From positions 2,480,001 through 2,544,000 of the forward strand of contig JBAJFE010000014.1 in assembly GCA_037903355.1 (NCBI GenBank): DNA of 64,000 bases, read 5' to 3'. The notes under the pieces were generated by a model that did not search any database, was not told the origin of the DNA, and saw only the letters and a program-made list of their open reading frames with translations. The DNA is from Trichuris trichiura. Lineage: Eukaryota > Nematoda > Enoplea > Trichinellida > Trichuridae. Both the position numbers and the translations under genes were made by a program. This document shows, piece by piece, positions 1-10,997 of this stretch; position 1 is the stretch's first letter, and the number at the start of each line of letters is the position of its first letter.

Positions 1-2892
1 CAAAATATGACCTTTCCATTACGTCCTTGTGCCTGGCCAACTGAGAGTTCATTGCAGCTTAGCGATCAGCCGTCTGAACATGTCCGTTTTGATCCGCAAA
101 TGTATGAACAACATTTGTTCATCAGCTAGTACGCGTTTCAGCTATTGCTTTGAGCTTAGGTATGGCGGTTGCTTAACCTCAGTGCAGTTGATTGCAATCC
201 TGCGTGACAAGTATGATGAATTGCTGGAGTGTTTGGCAATGCACTGCACCGCCTTGCACCATATAATCAAGCTTAAAAAGAAACTAGCGGTGAATAGTAA
301 AATCACTCCGGAAGGTTAATTTACAATTGAACATTCTATGGCAGTGATGATTGATAAATTTCATTATTAGGTTACGATCCTGAGGATCCAGAAATTGCCG
401 AAAGTGTGGGGCTTTTCAAGCGTTTCATGAAACCGCGTCATGAAAGTGCATTTATTTACGAGATGAAGAAAAGAAAACGAGCTCGAAAAGCCTTCGATTC
501 GGAGTAACTTTTTTCTGTACTTTGCAATTAAGTTATCGACTTCGTTATTCTTTGCTTATCTTTCGCTTGTTCAGCGTTGCGGGATGTCTTATTTCCAATT
601 TTTGCTGTGCAGATTGAGAAAAGGTGCTTTGTGTAATAGTGGTTTGGGCCGAAACTGTCGCCACTATCTTTATTTTTAAATTGTTTAACTTTAACAGAAA
701 GGAATTGAAGTCGGCTATGTGTTCACGGTTATTATCCATGACCATTGCCATCTGTTGGTCAGGTACGAGGTGCATTAATATGTGTAGAAAGAAGCAACTG
801 AGAAAAAACGGGTCAACGTCCGTTCTGTGTCTTCCCCAAGAATGAGGTTTCATCATTTAAGTAAAACTGTCAGTCGTATAAAAAAGACTTTAATTTGATC
901 TACATTTCAGATAATGAAACAAGTTCCATAAGCTTAATTCAATTTTTGTAGCCTGTTACAATTGTTGGCTAAGTTATAATGGTTCAGGTATACTGAAAGT
1001 TTTTACTGTTGCTATATTCGAGAACGAATCTCTTAAGGCGTACACGGAACTTGTCCGACATACTAATGCGTTGACGTTTTACTTAGCATTCTTTTAAGAC
1101 GTAACACTTAGGTTTGGTGTACTGACTGTGTTCTATATTTGCTACGCTTTCGGCGAAATGTAAGTTTACTTTGTACTTTTAAAGCCCAAAGACAAAATGC
1201 GCTTATGCCGAAGAAGAATCGTCGTGCGATCAGACAGCGCTGCCGTCAAGCCAGTTTTGCATAGACCGTAATTTGAACTTTAGTTCATCGTTCAGTTCTT
1301 AGAATTTCATTCAGATGTACTGTGCGACGAAAAGCAAGCATTATTTCTGAAATGCGAAGAATCTGAATGTAAGAAACCGAGAAAACTATGGGACAAATTT
1401 TGTGCTGATCATGCTACTATGTCCGTTGCCGAGCGTATTAGCGTAATCCAGCATCCTCTACTACATTTGTGCGAATGTTAGTTATGTACTTTTAGCAAGT
1501 AAGGTCAGCTTCTATGAAGCGACCAACGCCTGAATCTGAAGAGGTAGCTTTATTGCGCATTTGTTTTTCAGCGTACACCTTTACCTATGTACTTGAATGT
1601 TTAGGATGATGAGTCTGATGATCCCAACCGGCGTAGGAGCGTTCGTTTAAAAAAGGTAAGAAATAAGTTTTGTTGATTGCAGTGACGTGCACACTGATTT
1701 AGCGATTGAGAAAACATGTGAAACTGAACAGGGATGGCACTTACGTTTATGAATATTCTCCAGTATTGCAAAGGTGTTTTCAACTAACTATTACTGTTTG
1801 CGTGAATTTAGAAATCGATGAGTGAGATGGAACGTGATGCTGGCCCAGCCAGTTGTGCAAGTATGTCTCTTCAGTTTGGATTATTTCTTAACTCTTCGAT
1901 AAGCGAACGTTCCTTCAGCGCATGGTTCGAACCGGAACCGAGATTCTGCCCAGTCAACATCTGAAGCTGCTTCAGAGGTAAAGTTCAATCTTACTCTTCA
2001 GTCGCATTAAGGATAATGAGGCCATTTCAGCCCTCCCGTGGCAACAGTGATCCGTCAATGACGGCGGAGTTAGCTCTGCTTGATCATCAGTATGGCGGAG
2101 CGCCGTTCTCCTGTACGAACGTTAAAAAGGATTTGGTAATGTTTTTAAGCAGAAATGCAATTAACTAATATTACGAAGTTTTTACAATTAACTGAGCCTT
2201 TATCTCATTGCTGTTTTAACAAATTGTTTATTGATCATACTCTTTGTTCCAGTGTTTATTAATGTTAATTTTTAAAAAGTCCGTATTCTTTTCTTAGAAG
2301 CACTTTCATTTACAAGCAATAGTGGTATTTCTGTCTAATCGTCGATCACGGAAGCATTAGCTCATTTTATCGTACTGTAACATTTCAAGTGAATATTATA
2401 CTGTGGTACTTTATGATTTTCGCTTCCGTATCGATGGAAAGGAAACTACTTCCAAAAGGACGAATAGAGTCTTTTCTGTTTATGCGTTAGCATCCTGTAA
2501 TCCTCAAATGAGATTAGATCTCAAAGCCAGTATGCATGAGGCGATACATTAACTGCTGGTAACAGGTCAACTGTCACCCTGACAACTTCTCTAATAAAGA
2601 ACTCTCTTAGTGAAAAATACTTTGAAGTGAAAAATAAAAGCTTATTCTTCTGGTAGGTGGGACTGTAGTTCAGTTTTTCTTAGTTCTAGCTAGGTTGGAT
2701 TTTTGCGTGACAGAACGCAATTAAATGAAAAGAGCGTTGTGACAAGCTTTGTGCTCGTTCGCTCATAGTTCCATAATTAAATATTCTGTTTGCTTGGAAA
2801 GACTTTATTTCCCTCTATTACTGTATATAATTGTTCAGGATTCTCCCAAAGAAATCTCGATAGGACAGTGGAACAGTGGAAGACTGGAATGA
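1..2892 (+). CDS. KANSL2: KANSL2-like NSL complex subunit, 5' end outside window
   Basis: Family role: KANSL2 is a scaffold subunit of the nuclear MOF/KAT8 NSL histone acetyltransferase complex. Exons I can phase: 188-314, 371-503, 1185-1267, 1315-1476, 1509-1543, 1605-1655, 1812-1860, 1919-1977, 2031-2135, 2839-2892 (stop). Exon 188-314 encodes a charged helix (ILRDKYDELLECL) aligning with the KANSL2 coiled region. Exons 1185-1476 encode the second C3HC3H zinc-binding module, with the pattern CAYAEEESSC, QFCIDHVLCDE, KCEESECKKPRK and FCADH. The tail is Ser/Glu/Arg-rich and poorly conserved. A further upstream exon probably lies in 1-130, but its junction to 188 is unclear. The intron 1477-1508 would be only 32 bp. 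The last intron, 2136-2838, is about 700 bp, so the terminal exon is less certain. Identity rests on remembered human KANSL2. Confidence 0.72.
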
Positions 2893-3357
2893 GAAAAATG
2901 CTTGATGTGTATGGAACCCAAAGAATTTATACTCATCCTTCCCGTTTTTTACTGGTTTGTTTTTCTTGCGAACTTCCGTGCTTGTATTAATTCCGATTTG
3001 TAGCAGTCCGCATACGCTCGCATTTCCCTTTCCTAGTCAAGTTGCTTGAACGGGCAAACATCAGAATTTTCTGACGTTTGTCTGTCAAAGGCAGTCCAGC
3101 GAGAAGCCCTGAAAGCTACAATGAAGAAAAACTTCATGCATTTACGAACGCAAGCCAGTGCACTATTTCTCGAATGAGAATGTTGATCGTTGGTTGAACT
3201 TTGCCCCTTTGTTCTGTTGATGCAAAGATTTCTGAATGAATGAAAAGTTCATTTTTTCAATGTGAATTGGTTAGAATGATGGTGTTTGTTGCGATCTTTT
3301 CTTGTTAACAGTACTGAGGGTGGAATAATACTTCTTTTGTGAGTAAAAAATTACGGA
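2893..3357. other. intergenic, nothing recognised
   Basis: AT-rich sequence between the KANSL2-like stop codon and the first hammerhead-like motif. A 66-codon frame (2790-2990) overlaps the terminal KANSL2 exon in another frame and has no recognisable content. Confidence 0.5.
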
Positions 3358-3388
3358 GCTTTCGGAATTGCTGCCGTTCCATCGTCAG
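3358..3388 (-). ncRNA. hammerhead-ribozyme-like motif (isolated copy)
   Basis: Reading the minus strand: CTGACGA, then a GGAA/TTCC stem with a long loop, then GAAA followed by GCTC. This matches the core found in the PLE terminal repeats elsewhere in the window. The outer helix (stem I) is not convincing here, so this is probably a decayed relic. Confidence 0.35.
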
Positions 3389-3389
3389 C

Positions 3390-3803
3390 TTATCGGATGA
3401 TAAATTGTGGCACAAACAGGCGCGTTTGTAGAAAGGGGCGGTGACCGGTTTGGTCATGCATATGACGGCTTCGTGTTATTCCTTCGGCGACGCTGGCCAC
3501 CTTTGGGTTGCTTGGTTCAGGAGGCTTAAGGCGGAAGTGCATATGTGCAACTGCTAGCGGTAGCCATGGAAATATCTTTTTTTTTATAGAAGTCAGTGGC
3601 GGTGCTAAAGCTTGACTCCGACTTTTCATCCTAAATTCCCTTGCAAACAACTGTATGTTCATAAAGGGAATGTACGCTGACAATAACGCTTCGCTGCCTG
3701 GGAGCGTTAACTCAAACAACCCCAAGGAAAGCTTTGCGCTTCTCAACAGGCTGCGTAGTGTGTTTTCAACATCCTCGAGAAGTACGTCAAATTGTGCTTT
3801 CAT
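3390..3803 (-). CDS. hypothetical ORF, 137 codons
   Basis: Open frame with protein-like composition: an N-terminal acidic/leucine-rich helix (LLEDVENTLRSLLRSAKLSL) followed by a basic proline-rich half. A pyrimidine tract and AG lie one base before the ATG, so it could be an internal exon. It stands out from its AT-rich flanks by higher GC. A hammerhead-like motif lies directly downstream on the same strand, so it may belong to a degraded mobile element instead of a host gene. I do not recognise the family. Confidence 0.3.
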   Translation of the reverse strand: MKAQFDVLLEDVENTLRSLLRSAKLSLGLFELTLPGSEALLSAYIPFMNIQLFAREFRMKSRSQALAPPLTSIKKKIFPWLPLAVAHMHFRLKPPEPSNPKVASVAEGITRSRHMHDQTGHRPFLQTRLFVPQFIIR

Positions 3804-4387
3804 GCTGAAGGAATTTTCTTAAGGACATCAGCAAGAAGCCTATGCAGCACCATATATGGAACTTCCCAGCTACTATAACCAACAGTTGCTCACAAAACGC
3901 GTGCGCTTTACTAGACCACAATCACTAATAAAGTTCTACAATATGAAAAAAACATCACCCATCAGGTGTGAGCCAGAAGATTTTTCACAGGGGAGTGCCC
4001 GCCTATTCAGGATATTCTTTTTTACCATACGAAAGTAGGTTAAGTTGTTCTTACCGCTCTTTTCTAGGTTTACCTTCATGACATATTAATCTTTAATCTA
4101 TACGGCTTCTTTGACCTAGTCGATAGCAGTTTCCCCCGTATGACGCACATAGGCAAGTGTCGGTGCCTAGGGCAGAAAACGAAGCTAAACTTCAAATATT
4201 CGCTACTATACTATCAGCACATTAGCTTTGCATTAGCCATAGATGAACTACTAGCATCATTCTTTTAACTCTGGGAAGTGTTATGTGGAGCGAAGCTCAC
4301 TTCGTAGCGGTAGATATCAATGCGGAAAGAAAAGGAGCACGCTTGAAACTAACGAGCAATACACACAAGTCAATGATCAATCGAAAG

Positions 4388-4621
4388 CTACGCTGGTGAG
4401 AATGAGCACTGTTTATCCAATATGAGCGAAGAGGAATTGCCTTTTGCTAGAACGCAAAAAGTGGAAGTAACGTTTGCTATTTCTAGAAACGGAGCAACGG
4501 AGCTCATCTGCACAGGCGTCTCGCTACTTGGAATCAGCAAACAAGGAGAAACGATATCAGTAAGGTCAATAAAAGTGAGTGGCAGTAGGTAACATGCGCT
4601 TCTTCCTTTATTACTGAACAT
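4388..4621 (-). CDS. hypothetical ORF, 77 codons, or plus-strand exon
   Basis: The minus frame encodes a Ser/Leu-rich peptide with no recognised domain. The plus strand over the same bases is also open. From about 4420 it encodes a peptide beginning MSEEELPFARTQK and ends at 4575 directly before a good donor (GTGAGT), so a plus-strand exon is equally possible. I cannot decide which strand, if either, is coding. Confidence 0.2.
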   Translation of the reverse strand: MFSNKGRSACYLLPLTFIDLTDIVSPCLLIPSSETPVQMSSVAPFLEIANVTSTFCVLAKGNSSSLILDKQCSFSPA

Positions 4622-4961
4622 CTGTATTGTCGTAGGAGCAGTACCGTCCCCGCTTCCTTCATCTCTCCCTTAGTTTTCCTACTTTTTCCCATCCGCCTTC
4701 CGGGGAAGGCGGTATCATTCCGTACCTCTCTGTGTGAAAACCTAGCGTAGATGAGTGTAATTATGAACGATTCAAAAACCTGAAAAGAAAAAATAACAAA
4801 GGTATTAAACGAGCACTAAAACAAACGAAAATGAAACTTTAAGTAAAGCTTACCAACTTGACATTAGGATTTTGCATCACGGAAACACAATTAAGGCTCA
4901 CCCTGTAAGCCTTCCATCGTTTAACCTATTTCACAGAGGACAGAACTCGTCGATCCCAAAA

Positions 4962-5231
4962 TCAGTTGGTTTTTCTAAGTTTTCCTGTTCTTTCATTGAA
5001 CAGGCACGCTATATTAATTTTTATTACGAAACCCCATACGTCTGTTACAAAGGATCCTGTATTCAGTACCAGTAACCGCTTGAACTGTTTCATTATGCAA
5101 ACGCAACGTTTGCTAAATTCAAGTACTTGAATATTGTCTAATTCAGGTATTTCAAACTGAAGGTCCCCTGAGGGCCCTAAGAATACGCTTGTATTGTCAT
5201 GAGAGCCGTACAGACGACGAACTGAAGTCAC
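4962..5231 (-). CDS. hypothetical ORF, 89 codons
   Basis: Begins MTSVRRLYGSHDNTSV. The first 60 residues look protein-like and include short hydrophobic strands. The last 25, rich in Lys/Ile/Asn, look like read-through into non-coding DNA. No domain is recognised. It could be the first exon of a minus-strand gene running toward 3390, but no convincing splice chain links the three minus ORFs here. Confidence 0.22.
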   Translation of the reverse strand: MTSVRRLYGSHDNTSVFLGPSGDLQFEIPELDNIQVLEFSKRCVCIMKQFKRLLVLNTGSFVTDVWGFVIKINIACLFNERTGKLRKTN

Positions 5232-6530
5232 TCAATAAAAATCATTGCAAATATTTTTATTCCTTTAACTTAGCAACACAGTGCGCATCTATAGGGGTTC
5301 GTCCATGTTCACGAATGCGAAGCAATGAAGTTATTTCACAAAGGAACGAAATTTGAAACGGCAGCAGAGACTTGTATGTGATAACAAATACATTGTGCAA
5401 AAAAATCACAAGTGTTTCAGATGAACTTTTATTCCCAACTATTCAGTCATTTTCTACAACACCTCTTTTGCAGGCTGCAGACGTATTTGCAAAGGGCCGC
5501 ATAAGACACTCAGGCCACCAGTTTGACACGCTTGGTCTGACTGATAAATGGTGGCTACTGTCAGGCTCCACACCACTACTTCCAAATGCTAATCGCATAG
5601 CATATTACATTAGGAAGGCATCCGTTATTTAAGAGCGAAAGATCTTCCTTAGTACTTGAACAAACCTAGCTCCACACTACGACAATGACGGCAGGTTGCT
5701 TTGCCAACACAAACTTGTTTTACTATATCAGTACATGGAAAAATTCGTTTAAGCTGTAACGCGCCCTGAAGTCCGTTCTAGGATAACTTGCGTTGAAATA
5801 CATTTCACTGACAAGCTCTACTATTCTATAATTAGCCAAATTCTATGTCACTGCTGCTCATTGTTGCATCTGCTGGCCCTTTAAAGCCTCGCTCAGCCGA
5901 TTACTATGAGAACAACAGAAAATGTTTACTCTGTCTTAATGATAACTGATTCAAAAAGTAAAGCTCTCCTGAGGCGGAGCTAATCAGAGAACGAAAATTT
6001 TCTGCAAATCCAAATACAACAAAATGGCAAGTATGTTGTATTTGTTCTGTACGCGCGTAGTTCAGCTAAACGGCTTCCTTTCCCATGTGACAGGGCTCAA
6101 TTCGATAATAATTAAAACGGACGTTTTATCAGCTGGATAATTTATGCAAACATTACTCTCTTTAAAAGACTTCGATCCGAAGATTTCGATGTCAATAGTC
6201 GGCTACATGGAACAACTATTTTTGGTTATTTTCCTATTTTCTTCCAAATGGTTTTCATTACAGGTCAGTTGGGACAATGGTGTAGGAGTGCGTTATTATT
6301 CGCTGGTCACGTGTTTTACGTGAAAATAACATTGCCCACACAGCAATAAAAAATGCGTAATTATGAACACCGTAGTACACTTTCTCAATATCATGAACCA
6401 AATTGTTTTCATCCTTAATCACAGCATTCTTATTTTTAGACCACGTACGCACATTCGCAATTTACCATGCCAGAGGTTAATATTATTAGTTTCTATTGAA
6501 CACTGTGCTGTCACATGCACTAGCTTGTAG
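5232..6530. other. intergenic or 5' intron of the NUDT9-like gene
   Basis: AT-rich, with scattered ORFs under 90 codons and no family match. The NUDT9-like gene needs an upstream exon, because its first supported exon begins mid-domain. Any such exon could lie here but was not identified. Confidence 0.4.
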
Positions 6531-9500
6531 AGAATTGATGTGCCAGATGACTTGGTTCCATGGCGGCAGCCATTTGTTTCCTATCATCCTCCATATTGGA
6601 CAGTGCCCTGCTCGTTTAGATATTGTGATCCTGAGGTGAAGTAAGAAACTGGAATGATGTAAGCGCTGTAAACAGTTGCTGGCATTGCTGCAGTATCTCT
6701 ACGATGGGGATAAGGTTTAATCAGAAAGATAAAGGCATCGATCGAAGGATGGTTCGCAGACTAAACGGAGTGAAAGCGTATTACGAAGTGAGTGATGGTC
6801 TGCCATTGAACCCTTTGGGCAGAACTGGAATCGCAGGACGTGGTTACCTTCCTCGATGGGGTCCAACCCACCTCGTTAAGGTGGTTTTGTTAAGGTAAGT
6901 TTAGTTTACCGCGTTGTCAGGGTGCGTACCTACTGCCGTTTTCACTACCTGCGTAGTCATAATCCAGAAAACGGAGTTTTTGCTCTGGGAAAAACTATTT
7001 ATGGTTATTGAACCAGCTCTTTCAGCCGGAACTTTAAGGACTGATCTTTAGTGTTTTGTTTGACTTCACTCTGTAAAGTCCACGAAAAATGAAAGTGTCT
7101 GAATGGTGAATTCTTGTTAGCAAACATTCGTGAAACTTTATGCGTCCCTAATCACAAGCTATTGCTTCAGTACAACCGCTTAACTTATGCTTTCCATGTG
7201 CTCTGAAGTAAAGTAGGTAATCCGTTATTCTCAAGTCGAAATATTCCAAAATCCGGTATCTCTGAGCGTTGAAACATCATCACACGTGAAATACTGCGTA
7301 TGCCAATTTGTGACAAGTTTTTTGCATCATAATGTAGGCCAACTCCAACTATAGAAAACACATTCGCTGATGAATATAAGGTCTATGCAACAGTATTCAC
7401 TCGGGAGTTCATGCACAGCTAATGTGATGTGGAGAGTAATGTTTCTCTGCTTATCTTAAGGTGTAAATTGTAAAGGATTTGAAGTTCCGCTGGCTGCGTT
7501 GATCCTAAATTATTTTTGCGACTTGCTCAATCTTTCTGCTTACGTTGATTATCCTTGATGAGCACCTGTACAAATAATAGGGAACGTAAAAGAGGAAACA
7601 TTTATAGAACATCCTGTATACAATTTCTAGTCTGGTATTCCTTTGTTCCTGGGCATTCTGAATAATAGATCCTGCACTACGCTAATTGCTTGCAGTATAT
7701 AGCTTGGGAAAAATAAAACAACACGTTTCTGTGGGCAGTTTTAGGTCGACTTCAATCATCTCCCTTTACAAAATCGACGGCTTTTTTGATTTGTCATCAA
7801 ATTGTGCACAGGATCTATTGTAAACTTAAAATGATTTACCTCGAGAATGAACTTAACGCGCGTAATTTAGTGAACAGAACATCGTGGTTTCGCGTATCCA
7901 ACGTTAAATTTGCTAAATGATGTTTCATTTACACTACGCTTTGTCAACGTTTTCCAATCTAGACTGTTTTAGAAAGGTGAGTTAAATGTCTCCAGTAATT
8001 CGTTGACTATTGTACTGGGACTAAAATACAGAATCTTCAGGGCACTCTTAATATACGTTTCTGAAGTGGCACTTGAGTTGATTAATGTTTGGTGTGTTGA
8101 ACTAAAGCTGACCGATAGACATTTCAAACCTTACAGTTTTTTATCAATGGCAAGAACAATACAATTCAAGGTTAACTAAACAAAATATCTCTGAAACAGT
8201 CGGTATTCCGACATCACAAGATCTGAAATCGCAGAAGATACCTTCGAAAAACTCGTGCCAACACACTTCCCTACAGATTGTAAAATGATACATTTAGTTT
8301 TCAAGGTTGGTGCCGGAAGTGGCTATTATTAAAAACGTTTCTATTAGTACTTCCAGTCATTTTGTTTCCTGTCTTTTGGAAACGCGGTCAGGCTTCTAAG
8401 TAGAATGTTCAGCATATTTTCCATTGCGAATTCGTACTCGTTAAGAAAAAAGGATTTCCGATTACTTCTCAGTTTACGAAACCCTATATTCATTTTCCTT
8501 GCAGAGTACATGCATCAGTTAGGCATTTCTTAAAGCTTCGTGACTGCTGTAGTCCTATTCCAAGCTAACTGAAAAGAAAAGGAACTGGAATCTGCGCTAT
8601 CTTTTGCGGCACAATTTTGAATCGCTGACGCCAGAATAAGAGTAGTCCTAAAAAATTTAAAAGATGAAACATTTTAACAAACTGATCTATTGTGTGAATA
8701 CAAACTGGATAAAGATGCATGTACTAACTATACTCATCTTTAGCCACAGCCTTTTCAAGTTGCCAGGAATCAGTGGCTCACATACTGGGCAATCAAGCAG
8801 CTGTCTCGCTAGGACCTTCTTCCGCGGCTTTGTAGTTAAACTGTAAAAACATCTTCCAGATCAACGAATGGATAAGATGATTGTCAGAAAAATCACCGGT
8901 TAATTTAGCACGTACACGCCTTTATAAAATGTTGTATTTTTGACATTGTAACGCCAATCGAAGCTGTACATTCTTACACGCCAGCTGTCACCTATCTTGT
9001 TCTAATCTTTTAGGAAACGCCGTGGCCACTTGAAAATAGAATACCTGGCAGCAAATGATAAACTGACATTCCCGGAAGACGTATTTTCGGTTCCGTAAGC
9101 ACTTAACTATTCATTATCAATCATACAGTTCTTTCCAGAATTTCGTTGACAAGCTGTCAAGCAAGAAACTCTCAGAAAGAGTGATTCAAGCTGTTAAAAA
9201 TAGTTCCCAATATCGTTACAGAAGCGACGTTGCAGAAAAGGTTCTTTCTAAAGCTGAAGAGAATGCTATAAAGGTATACTGTCTTGTTGCCATTGAATAC
9301 AAGGTATGAAAGGCGTATAACCTTTTTTCAAGCCGTATAGCGGTCGTGTAACGGCGTGATGCCTAAAGCGAATCAGCTGTCTCCTTTTTCTTCGCTACAA
9401 CACGTTCCAAAAATCTTATTATTGCGCAAAATTGTGTGCGTGCAAAAGTGCTCTTCTCCTTATTTCTTTGCGCAACTGGATTTGAAAAATTGGCTGTCTA

Positions 9501-10997
9501 CGTGAGTCACCGTAGCCTTTAGCATTTAAGCTTTTGTCAATGACTCTCAAAGCACGGCCGATTTTGGTGCGCAGCCATGGCGTCACGACAAATGACCAGA
9601 TTCAGTGCACGACACGAACCCCAAATTGCAGCTGAAAAGTATCAAATTTAAAGACATATCGTTTATCCCTCAATTTACATGACTCCTTGAAACACTTAAC
9701 GTGTGCAGATGTTAACATTTTATGCTCATTATGGTGAACGAAAAATGTTCAGTCCTTTTCCAGTAACAGCCGTATACGTAGCGCTTGTGTCACCGTAGCG
9801 TAGATCTTAAATGTAAACAGCTGTAGCGTAGACTATGTTACTGCGTGGCGATTCTGCTTTCCTAGTCATAGAAAAACATTCAAATAAAACAGCAGAACTA
9901 TTCCACGTAGGCATCTACACGCTGCCACGCGAACTCATACATTACATATGACGGGGTAGCAATGGCATGATCTGAATAACCAGCAGGATCCTCCTCTCCC
10001 TAGTCTTGACTTACGCGCAAATGCTCCATGGCAGCTATGTTTGCGCTTAACATATGCCACAGGTGAAAGAGAAACAGAAGTCACAAAAATACCTGTTAAA
10101 GCTGCAAACTAAGGCGACCTTAATGTTGCCTATGGTGGCGTTAGCCCACTAACACAGTTACTATTGTAAAAAGTCCCAATGCTCTCTTGCATTACAGCTC
10201 ACTATTCATGAGTGGGTAGGATAAGTAGCAAACAGTTCTTCGCAGCATTACGAGGTTAATTTAGCAATTTAATTCATAACAATTTACATTCCATTCGTCG
10301 ACTAAACCAGTTAGTCTAGCAGTCGATGCAGTTGAAGCTTCTTCTCAAAGTGGACAGCAATGATAAACTAGCTCGACTGTCGTTTTTTTATTTTACATTT
10401 CATAACTCATGGCAACGATGACGGAAATATTTTTTTAAAAAACGTTTACCATTGTAGAAGCAACGTATCCATACAGGAACAGCAGAAAATCTTATAGTTT
10501 GTTAACGTGCTTGTACTTGATGCTGATGCTCATATTTGCTTCAGGTTGTTGCAGATACTATGCCATCCCCTCTGGATACAGACAACGCATGGATTGAATT
10601 ATCTGTTTATATTATCCCATGCAGGAAGTGCAAACGATTTTGTAAAGCGGTCATGGAGGACAGGGATATAGCAACGAAGTATCAATGGTCGCACAAGACA
10701 GACAACCAGACTTTATTTGAAATGCGACGATCCCTTGAAAAAATGGACGAAGCAACGACGAGCAGTCCGAATCATCGAATCACCTTCAGGCGTTCTGTGC
10801 ATCGGCCTGCTAGTCGAGGAACTAAGAGGGGAATTGCGCTCGTGGTTTCTCTACTGGGGCTCTACGCTATTGGCATTGGTTTTTTCATTGCTGGTCTTGC
10901 AGTACCTGCAATAGGAGTCATTGTTGGGGCAGTTGTACTAGGATTAGCGCTGTCTCTCATGACTTACACAGGTCAGCGTTTCTATAACCATTGGTAA
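6531..10997 (+). CDS. NUDT9/TRPM2-type Nudix homology protein with degenerate Nudix box and C-terminal membrane tail
   Basis: Known family role: NUDT9 hydrolyses ADP-ribose, and the TRPM2 NUDT9-H domain binds it. Supported exons: 6531-6640 (VPDDLVPWRQPF, like the VPDE.V.W start of NUDT9), 6694-6894 (FNQKDKGIDRR, then GLPLNPLGRTGIAGRG..LPRWGP, the family's strongest signature), 9139-9273 and 10545-10997. Phases agree within each pair, and the 6641-6693 intron is 53 bp. An exon around 9015-9100 joins them but its frame is unresolved. In 9139-9273 the region that should hold the REFGEE catalytic motif reads KKLSERVIQAV. The last exon contains DTDNAWIE (family consensus TDNAW) and a helix, then an Arg-rich linker and about 45 hydrophobic residues forming two membrane segments (LLGLYAIGIGFFIAGLAV and a Gly/Val-rich one). 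The start lies upstream of 6531. Confidence 0.6.
6895..9138. other. long intron of the NUDT9-like gene
   Basis: Over 2 kb between exons that otherwise sit behind introns of about 53 bp. A short exon is expected near 9015-9100: an acceptor TTTTAG lies at 9014 and a donor GTAAGC at about 9095. The frame entering it does not stay open, so it is not annotated as coding. Nothing else was recognised. Confidence 0.4.
9274..10544. other. intron of the NUDT9-like gene
   Basis: Bounded by AAG|GTATAC and TTCAG|GTTGTT, both phase 0. No ORF, repeat or RNA gene was recognised inside. Confidence 0.45.

Noticed and set aside
10717..10914. 65-codon frame overlapping the last NUDT9-like exon
   Set aside because: A shadow frame; the other frame contains DTDNAW and is phase-compatible with the upstream exon.
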